Positions 58,324 to 64,000 of a stretch of DNA of 64,000 bases are shown one piece after another; the stretch's first letter is position 1; each line of letters begins with the position of its first letter. The translations under genes and the position numbers were made by a program. The DNA is from Thermanaerothrix daxensis (lineage in GTDB: Bacteria; Chloroflexota; Anaerolineae; Anaerolineales; Anaerolineaceae), in assembly GCF_001306145.1 (NCBI RefSeq), contig NZ_LGKO01000002.1:620001-684000 (forward strand), in the 5' to 3' direction. The notes under the pieces are model-generated. The model did not search any database and was not told the DNA's origin. It saw nothing but the letters and a program-made list of their open reading frames with translations.

Positions 58324-59076
58324 ATGGATTTCTCGCTGAACGATCTCATTGTTCAGGCTCATCGGTTTGCTCAGGAGCCACCCCCTCTTGAAGTGCCCCC
58401 TGGACTGAAAGAGCAGCCAATCACAGCGCTCATTGATCACACGCTGCTTAAACCCGAAGCCACCCCTATCCAGATTGAGCAATTGTGTACGGAAGCGCGG
58501 CGCTATGGGTTTGCTGCCGTTTGTGTGAACCCGGTCTATGTTTCTCGTGCGGTGCGAGCCTTGGCGGGGTCGGGCGTGCGCGTGGCTACGGTGACCGGTT
58601 TTCCATTAGGTGCCAGTGGGCGCCGAGCCAAGCTAGCGGAAACGCAAATCGTGATTGAAGAGGGCGCGGTTGAGGTGGATACCGTCATTGCTATTGGATT
58701 GCTCAAAGGGGGGGAATATGCCGCTGTTTATGATGAACTAAGTGCTTTAAGTGAGCTTTGCCACCGCTCCGGGGTGGTGCTTAAGGTGATCATCGAAACT
58801 GCGCTCCTGGAACGCGAGGAGAAGATTCTGGCTTGTTTGCTGGCCAAAGCAGCCGGTGCAGACTTTGTGAAAACCTCCACTGGATTTAGCACTGGCGGAG
58901 CAACCCTGGAGGATGTAGAATTAATGCGGAGAGTGGTTGGACCGCACATGGGTGTCAAGGCCGCAGGCGGCATTCGTACGCTAGCAGACGCGCAAGCCAT
59001 GGTTCAGGCGGGTGCTAATCGGCTTGGCACCAGTGCGGGGGTTAAAATTGCTGAGGCGTTAGTGGTTGGAAAATGA
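58324..59076 (+). CDS. deoC: Deoxyribose-phosphate aldolase
   Basis: The 250-residue enzyme splits 2-deoxyribose 5-phosphate to glyceraldehyde 3-phosphate and acetaldehyde. Catalytic positions are Asp119 in VEVDTVI, the Schiff-base Lys183 in DFVKTSTGF, and Lys212 in VKAAGGIR. An N-terminal extension of about 30 residues precedes the core. It overlaps the zinc-finger gene downstream by four bases. No other deoxynucleoside genes are next to it. Confidence 0.93.
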   Translation: MDFSLNDLIVQAHRFAQEPPPLEVPPGLKEQPITALIDHTLLKPEATPIQIEQLCTEARRYGFAAVCVNPVYVSRAVRALAGSGVRVATVTGFPLGASGRRAKLAETQIVIEEGAVEVDTVIAIGLLKGGEYAAVYDELSALSELCHRSGVVLKVIIETALLEREEKILACLLAKAAGADFVKTSTGFSTGGATLEDVELMRRVVGPHMGVKAAGGIRTLADAQAMVQAGANRLGTSAGVKIAEALVVGK

Positions 59077-59375
59077 GAAAGATGTTTGTTTCTCCGGGTT
59101 TCCCTGTTCGGCCTTGCCCAGAGTGTCAGGCAGGACAATTGCATCGCCAGTACCTGGCTTACTACACCTGGCTGGGCAATGATTTAATCACCGTGCCGGA
59201 TTTTCCGGCCTGGGTGTGTGATTTATGCGGGCATCGAGAATATGACGCAAATGCCCTTAACCGCCTTTCGCTGATTCTAAGCCCCACGGCTGGTAGTGCA
59301 CCCAAACGGCGACGCCGGGTGCGCCCACAGGTGCGTCAACGCGTCAAAAATCCGCGCCCCAGCCAGCCCGAGTAA
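59073..59375 (+). CDS. YgiT-type zinc-finger protein
   Basis: The 100-residue protein has two CxxC pairs, CPECQAG near residue 15 and CDLCGHREYD near residue 50, matching the N-terminal zinc-binding part of YgiT/MqsA. The C-terminal 25 residues are strongly basic. Unlike an MqsA antitoxin it lacks a helix-turn-helix and has no toxin gene next to it. The ATG overlaps the deoC stop. Confidence 0.7.
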   Translation: MRKMFVSPGFPVRPCPECQAGQLHRQYLAYYTWLGNDLITVPDFPAWVCDLCGHREYDANALNRLSLILSPTAGSAPKRRRRVRPQVRQRVKNPRPSQPE

Positions 59376-59397
59376 TATATCTGATGTTAGTATTGCG

Positions 59398-59434
59398 GCG
59401 GTTGACTCCTCATGAGTCAACCGCTGTGTTTTTT
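59398..59434 (+). terminator. Intrinsic terminator
   Basis: GCGGTTGACTC and GAGTCAACCGC form a perfect 11-base stem with a 5-base loop, followed by a T-rich tract. Confidence 0.85.
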
Positions 59435-59460
59435 GAATTGAAAAATTGTGAGTTGAATCA

Positions 59461-59491
59461 TTGACACGCCAAACGGGTGTTGGGCTATAAT
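59461..59491 (+). promoter_or_regulatory. Promoter of the MalK-type ATPase gene
   Basis: Perfect TTGACA and TATAAT boxes are present, but the spacing is 19 bases, which may weaken the promoter or leave room for an activator. Confidence 0.6.
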
Positions 59492-59528
59492 AAAGGCACG
59501 ATACTCTTTCCGGAAGGAGGAAGAATTC

Positions 59529-60641
59529 ATGGCGAGCGTTACATTTGAGCATGTCACCAAGCGCTTTGGTGACTTTGTGGCGGTCAACGATCTCAATTTG
59601 CACATCGAAGATCGCGAGTTTCTGGTCCTGGTTGGCCCTTCGGGTTGTGGGAAAACCACAACGTTGCGCTGTCTGGCCGGCCTGGAGGACGTGACAGAGG
59701 GCATTATCAAGATTGGCGATACGGTGGTCAACGATGTGCCACCTAAGGACCGCGACATTGCGATGGTGTTCCAGTCTTATGCGCTTTACCCGCATATGAC
59801 CGTTTTTGACAATATGGCGTTTGGACTCAAATTGCGCAAGGTACCAAAGGAAGAGATTAAGCGCCGTGTTGAGGAAGCTGCACAGATTCTTGGCATCGAA
59901 AACCTGTTGAAACGCAAACCCCGTGAACTCTCGGGCGGACAGCGCCAGCGTGTGGCGGTTGGCCGGGCAATTGTGCGTGAGCCCAAGGTCTTTCTATTTG
60001 ATGAGCCGCTTTCCAACCTGGACGCCAAACTTCGCGTGCAGACACGGGCAGAATTGAGCAAGTTGCATCAGCGGTTGCAAACAACGTTTGTCTACGTGAC
60101 CCATGATCAGATGGAAGCCATGACGATGGCTACTCGCATCGCGGTCATGAACAAAGGGGTGTTACAGCAACTGGATACACCGCAGAATCTGTATGATCGG
60201 CCCGCCAATTTGTTTGTGGCTGGCTTCATTGGATCGCCGTCCATGAATTTCTTCCCCGCTCACATCCGGAAAGACGGCAGTGATCTCTATGTGGATGCCG
60301 ATTCGTTCAAGGTCAAAATCCCAGAGCAACGCGCCAAACCTTATTACAACTATGCAGGGCGTGAGGTAATCTTTGGGATTCGGCCTGAGGATATCCACAA
60401 CCCGCAATTCGCACCGCCGGGCATTCATGCGGAACCTGTAGAAGCACGGGTTGACGTGATTGAGTTAATGGGGAATGAGATCTTCCTCTATCTGGTCAAT
60501 GGGCGTCACAATTTCGTAGCCCGTGTTGATCCACGCACTCGCTTCAAGGTGGGGGAGCAGGTGCAGGTGGTCTTCAACATGGACAACTTCCACATTTTTG
60601 ACCCAGCCGTTGACCGCGAAAACCCGGTCGCTGTGCGCTAA
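59529..60641 (+). CDS. ugpC: UgpC/MalK-family sugar ABC importer ATPase (orphan)
   Basis: The 370-residue ATPase has Walker A GPSGCGKTT (about 37-45), signature LSGGQRQRV, Walker B VFLFDEPLSNLDA and the switch His in YVTHDQMEA. The C-terminal TOBE/MalK regulatory region follows (about 240-365). It is monocistronic with its own promoter and terminator, without permease genes. Such orphan ATPases often serve several sugar importers encoded elsewhere, as MsmK does in streptococci. GGAAGGAGG precedes the ATG. Confidence 0.9.
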   Translation: MASVTFEHVTKRFGDFVAVNDLNLHIEDREFLVLVGPSGCGKTTTLRCLAGLEDVTEGIIKIGDTVVNDVPPKDRDIAMVFQSYALYPHMTVFDNMAFGLKLRKVPKEEIKRRVEEAAQILGIENLLKRKPRELSGGQRQRVAVGRAIVREPKVFLFDEPLSNLDAKLRVQTRAELSKLHQRLQTTFVYVTHDQMEAMTMATRIAVMNKGVLQQLDTPQNLYDRPANLFVAGFIGSPSMNFFPAHIRKDGSDLYVDADSFKVKIPEQRAKPYYNYAGREVIFGIRPEDIHNPQFAPPGIHAEPVEARVDVIELMGNEIFLYLVNGRHNFVARVDPRTRFKVGEQVQVVFNMDNFHIFDPAVDRENPVAVR

Positions 60642-60663
60642 AAAGACTCGGTCAGACCAATTG

Positions 60664-60694
60664 GGCGCAGAGACAACCACTCTGCGCCTTTTTA
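60664..60694. terminator. Intrinsic terminator, probably bidirectional
   Basis: GGCGCAGAG and CTCTGCGCC form a perfect 9-base stem with a 7-base loop, followed by T5. The minus-strand gene stops just to its right. Confidence 0.8.
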
Positions 60695-61363
60695 TTTTCT
60701 TTGGGCTAATCTCTTTCCGCCGAATGCGGCTACGAGAGCCATGCTGATGGTGAGCAAGCCCATGGCGGTAAAGGCATCTTGCCAGAAGCGCAATGGGAAA
60801 AGGCGGATAAGGGTATCCGAATAATAGAACAGCCAGGTATCGCCCTCAAAAAAGAGACGGTGAAACGCTGTAAACAGCCAGTTGAAACTGACCATGACTC
60901 CCATGAGGATGAGCAGAACAAGACCTAATGTAAGCCATCCTCCTCGCGAAATAGCCAGCCAGAAGGCGCGAGTCTGCTGGATACGCCATGCCCAAAGACC
61001 AACTACCAGGTAGAGAAGGAGTAATCCTGCCCAGACGCGGATCATTAACTGCACCAGGTTTTTCACATCTACCATATGACGCAGTTCACGGGGGTTGTAG
61101 AGGGGCTGTCCGTTTGAAAGGCTTTGCGAGGATAGGAACGATATATCGGCTTGGTTGAGTAAATAAGAGAGTGAGTAGTTAGCCCAATGAAGGCGTTCTT
61201 CCAGAGTGAACCCAAAAGGGTCAGGGGGAAAGCCAGGCAGGTGATAGGCCACTTGAAGGTAGAGCGGAGTAAGCAACATGCGAATGGATGTGGTAATTAG
61301 CAAGAGAGGGAGCAGAACGATTAGCAATCCAAATAACCAGCGGGATGCACCCTTCATCATCAT
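60692..61363 (-). CDS. TIGR01906-type (DUF1461) membrane protein
   Basis: The 223-residue protein has four to five membrane helices and the conserved segment FHRLFFEGDTWLFYYSDTLI near residues 168-187, typical of this family, plus RELRHMVDVKNLV near 92-104. No function is established for the family. It overlaps the upstream gene by four bases (ATGA), so it is translated together with it. Confidence 0.78.
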   Translation of the reverse strand: MMMKGASRWLFGLLIVLLPLLLITTSIRMLLTPLYLQVAYHLPGFPPDPFGFTLEERLHWANYSLSYLLNQADISFLSSQSLSNGQPLYNPRELRHMVDVKNLVQLMIRVWAGLLLLYLVVGLWAWRIQQTRAFWLAISRGGWLTLGLVLLILMGVMVSFNWLFTAFHRLFFEGDTWLFYYSDTLIRLFPLRFWQDAFTAMGLLTISMALVAAFGGKRLAQRK

Positions 61364-62907
61364 TGCCCTCCGGGATTAAAGAGCAGGTAGTCGAGTACCA
61401 TGGTGTTGGTAATTTGTTCAACAGGGGCGAGATCATCCGTAAAGAAGGGACCGTCTGGAGGGGTGGGTTGAAGATTTGCCAAAGCGATTTCCATGGTCCT
61501 CAGGAGCAGGGGGGGTGTCTGAGGATTCTGGCGAAGAAGATCGTAATTGACTCGCAAGTTAGCCGCATTTGTAGGCTGACGGCTCGCATAGAGCAGGCTG
61601 TTGAAGGTACCTGGCAAATCCACCACATGAACGGATGGGAAAACACGATGCAGGGTGCTGCTCAATCGTTCAAGCAGGCGCCGGTCTTGAGGACCCCGTC
61701 CTACATTCACCACTGCCACACCATCTGGGGTCAGGTGATCGTAAACAATTTGGAAAAATTCCACGGTGGTCATGTGCCAGGGAATATAGGGGGGACGGTA
61801 GGCATCCAGGCTGATAATCTGGTAGCGGTGTGGACTGGTAGCCAACCCCCAACGTCCATCCTGAACGATGACGCTTAAGTTGGGTTCGTTCATACCGAAG
61901 TACTGGCGAGCGACTTCAACGATGCGCGGATCAATTTCAAAACCATCTATCTGGGCATTGGGATAGACCTCAGCGGCTTGCAGGGCGGTAGTGCCTGCGG
62001 CCAGGCCAACGATTGCAATCCGGGTGACCACATCTGTTGTGACAGGGGGTGGGTTAAAGAACGGTGCGACGAGAACCTGTTCCCAGGGACCGCCGAAGAA
62101 GCGCTGAGTAGGATGATAGACCGAATGGATGCCTTGCCCTTCGTTCAAGCGGAGCAAGCGGTATTCTCCTTCTTGAAGAACCTGGATGTAGTTGTAAGCC
62201 GATTCTGTCTCGTAGATTAACCCGCGGGTTGCTTTATCACTCCCTTGTAGCCCCAGCAAAAATACCAGCAGAGGGACTATCGGGGTCCAGGCGTAGGCCA
62301 GAACTCGTCGCCAACCGCTGCTAATCCCTAACCCGACCAGCCCAGTAACAAGGAGGATAACACTGCAAACCAGGAAGGTGCGATAAGTGCCCAGGGTGGG
62401 AATCCACCACAGAGGAGGGAGAAATGTGCCCAGAAACGACCCCAGGGTTGAAATGGCGTAGATACGTCCGGAAATGCTCCCGGCCTGGCGAGAATCGTGC
62501 AGGGCCAGTCGAATGGCAAATGGGGAGGCTGTTCCCAGCAAGGTGATCGGAATGCTGAAAAGGACCATGACCCCCGCGAACGAACCGAAGAGCACCCCCA
62601 ATTGCAGGGCATCGAAGGCATCCGCGGCCAGCCGAAGAACCGGGCGAGCAATCATGGGAATTACAGCAATCGCCAGGGCGCTCCATATCAAAATCTGGTA
62701 GAACGTGATGAATTTTGGAGATCGGTCTGCCCAGACACCACCCAAGAAGTAGCCAGCTGTGAGGTAAATGAGAATCAGGCCAATGATGCTGGCCCAGACA
62801 AGGTTGCTGGTACCGAAATAATTGCCCAGAAGTCGTGAGGCGCTCATCTCCAGGGCCAGCGTGGTCAGTCCGGCAAAGAAGACCGTCACATACAAAAGTC
62901 TGCGCAT
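61360..62907 (-). CDS. Fused membrane/spermidine synthase-like protein
   Basis: The 515-residue protein has an MFS-like membrane region with about seven to eight helices (residues 1-230) and a C-terminal Rossmann domain like spermidine synthase (about 265-490). The cofactor loop reads IVGLAAGTTALQAA instead of the GGGDGG type. DGFEIDPRIVEVAR and SLDAYRPPYIP are present. The changed loop suggests it may not make polyamines. I use the ATG at 62907; a TTG 30 bases upstream would include a TATAAT box. Confidence 0.78.
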   Translation of the reverse strand: MRRLLYVTVFFAGLTTLALEMSASRLLGNYFGTSNLVWASIIGLILIYLTAGYFLGGVWADRSPKFITFYQILIWSALAIAVIPMIARPVLRLAADAFDALQLGVLFGSFAGVMVLFSIPITLLGTASPFAIRLALHDSRQAGSISGRIYAISTLGSFLGTFLPPLWWIPTLGTYRTFLVCSVILLVTGLVGLGISSGWRRVLAYAWTPIVPLLVFLLGLQGSDKATRGLIYETESAYNYIQVLQEGEYRLLRLNEGQGIHSVYHPTQRFFGGPWEQVLVAPFFNPPPVTTDVVTRIAIVGLAAGTTALQAAEVYPNAQIDGFEIDPRIVEVARQYFGMNEPNLSVIVQDGRWGLATSPHRYQIISLDAYRPPYIPWHMTTVEFFQIVYDHLTPDGVAVVNVGRGPQDRRLLERLSSTLHRVFPSVHVVDLPGTFNSLLYASRQPTNAANLRVNYDLLRQNPQTPPLLLRTMEIALANLQPTPPDGPFFTDDLAPVEQITNTMVLDYLLFNPGGQ

Positions 62908-63016
62908 GGTAGAGATTATACCCGTTTGAGGTTTCAAAGAGGCAGATTGAAATGTTTGAGGATAAAATTGAAAAAGGAGTGAGCATTAAGCACAAGGGTT
63001 AACTGACGAGGTGGGC

Positions 63017-64000
63017 ATGGAAGCAATACGTGTGGTCAGTGTGAGTGAAATGCGGGCTATTGAGCAAGAAGCCGATGCACGAGGAGTAACCTATGCGCTG
63101 ATGATGCAGCGTGCGGGCGAGGGGGTGGCCAGGGTGGTACAGCGCCGTTACCAAGGCGAGGGGCAGAGGGTGGCCTTGGGGCTGGTGGGCTCGGGGAACA
63201 ACGGTGGGGATACCCTGGTTGCCCTGACCCATCTGGCTCGATGGGGGTGGCGCGCGGGGGCCTACCTGGTTCGTCCACGAGCCGTTAACGATCCCCTGGT
63301 GAGCGAATTGGAATCAGCAGGGGGCGTTATCTTGAGATTAGCCGAGGATCCCCATCGGGAGCATTTGCATCACTGGGTCAACCAAGCCCATGTTTTGCTT
63401 GATGGGATCTTTGGCACGGGGGTCAAACTGCCGCTCCGTGGCGAGGTGGCCGAATTGCTAGGTGAGTTGAGGGGGTGTCATCCGTTACCGGCTGTGGTGG
63501 CCGTAGATTGTCCTTCTGGGGTTGATTGTGATACCGGCGAGGTTGATGAGGTTACCCTTCCGGCCGAGGTTACCATTTGCATGGAAGCCGTCAAGACGGG
63601 CTTGTTGCGTTTTCCGGCTTTTGAATATGTAGGAGAATTGGAAATTGTTCCCCTGGGCTTGCCGCAGGACCTTCAGGCTTTGCAAGGTTTGAACCTCTTC
63701 ATGGCCGAGGCAAATTACTGCCGCTCACGTCTTCCGACGCGGCCGCGCCAAGCGCACAAGGGCACTTTTGGCACGGCAATGGTCATTGCTGGGTCGGTGA
63801 ACTACACTGGCGCAGTGTGGTTATCCGCAAAGGCCGCTTACCGCATTGGGGCAGGGCTGGTGCGGGTGGCGCTCCCGGGTAGCCTGCATCCAGCTCTTGC
63901 CGGGCACCTGCCTGAGGCCACCTGGGTGCTCTTGCCCAGCGAATTGGGGGTTATTGACCGCGATGCTGCTGAGGTGGTACTGGAGTCTTTGGAGCGCGTC
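63017..64000 (+). CDS. nnr: Bifunctional NAD(P)HX epimerase/dehydratase, truncated by window edge
   Basis: The frame is open for 328 codons to the window end. The N-terminal YjeF_N domain (about residues 1-215) has LVGSGNNGGDTLVAL, the GNNGGD motif of NAD(P)HX epimerase, and VAVDCPSGVDCDTG. The C-terminal YjeF_C domain begins near residue 235, with HKGTFGTAMVIAGS and AAYRIGAGLVRVALP, the start of the ATP/ADP-dependent dehydratase. Together they repair hydrated NAD(P)H. GAGG precedes the ATG. Confidence 0.9.
   Translation, partial: MEAIRVVSVSEMRAIEQEADARGVTYALMMQRAGEGVARVVQRRYQGEGQRVALGLVGSGNNGGDTLVALTHLARWGWRAGAYLVRPRAVNDPLVSELESAGGVILRLAEDPHREHLHHWVNQAHVLLDGIFGTGVKLPLRGEVAELLGELRGCHPLPAVVAVDCPSGVDCDTGEVDEVTLPAEVTICMEAVKTGLLRFPAFEYVGELEIVPLGLPQDLQALQGLNLFMAEANYCRSRLPTRPRQAHKGTFGTAMVIAGSVNYTGAVWLSAKAAYRIGAGLVRVALPGSLHPALAGHLPEATWVLLPSELGVIDRDAAEVVLESLERV

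Overview
The window looks like an Anaerolineae-type Chloroflexota chromosome carrying part of an integrated mobile element. This assignment is inference. It rests on proline-threonine-rich cell-surface tails, a Tad pilus locus with no outer-membrane secretin (as expected for a single-membrane cell), Thr-Pro-rich linkers behind the lipobox of solute-binding lipoproteins, a sortase beside a signal peptidase, and a fused membrane/spermidine-synthase-like protein. No rRNA or complete tRNA gene is present.

Region A (1 to about 18,900) is the right-hand part of a GC-rich integrative element. A very large HerA/VirB4-type ATPase is followed by a compact, overlapping operon for a Tad/Flp-like machine: CpaB, CpaE, TadA, TadB, TadC, prepilin peptidase, Flp pilin, TadE, a TadG-like protein and several small membrane proteins. 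Next come a coiled-coil/winged-helix/nuclease-like protein that may be a relaxase, a hairpin-rich non-coding stretch, a Rad52-like annealing protein behind a long structured leader, a candidate small RNA, and a tyrosine recombinase. The element ends in a tRNA 3' fragment that is a natural attachment site. I see no classical VirB6/8/9/10 channel genes. A Tad-type machine may serve DNA transfer here, or the element may simply carry a pilus.

Region B (19.0 to 26.4 kb) is a redox and signalling neighbourhood. It includes a DUF1573-like protein whose frame is interrupted by one UGA followed by a perfect hairpin at SECIS distance, so a selenoprotein is likely. It also has a DUF2085 membrane protein, a NarL/NarX-type two-component pair, and an opposite-strand operon of a PCYCGC lipoprotein, two CuA-type cupredoxins (one fused to cytochrome c) and a NosR/NapH-like iron-sulfur membrane protein. 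No terminal reductase is encoded beside them.

Region C (26.5 to 31.9 kb) is a DeoR-controlled tagatose/ketohexose catabolic operon. Region D (31.9 to 36.7 kb) is a pyrimidine operon, pyrC-pyrB-pyrF/pyrE fusion-pyrD, behind an attenuator-like leader. Region E (36.7 to 46.1 kb) holds a Dpp/Opp-type importer with a LacI regulator and two matching palindromic operators, then a second LacI regulator with a GH130 phosphorylase, which together suggest manno-oligosaccharide use. Region F (46.3 to 53.5 kb) has an ABC-2 exporter and a thiamine-precursor/NMT1-type importer with an unusual IclR-PNPOx fusion regulator. Region G (53.5 to 55.3 kb) is a decayed PTS-type operon invaded by an ISAs1-like transposase remnant. 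Region H (55.3 to 64.0 kb) holds housekeeping genes: sortase, signal peptidase, deoC, an orphan MalK-type ATPase, membrane proteins and a truncated nnr.
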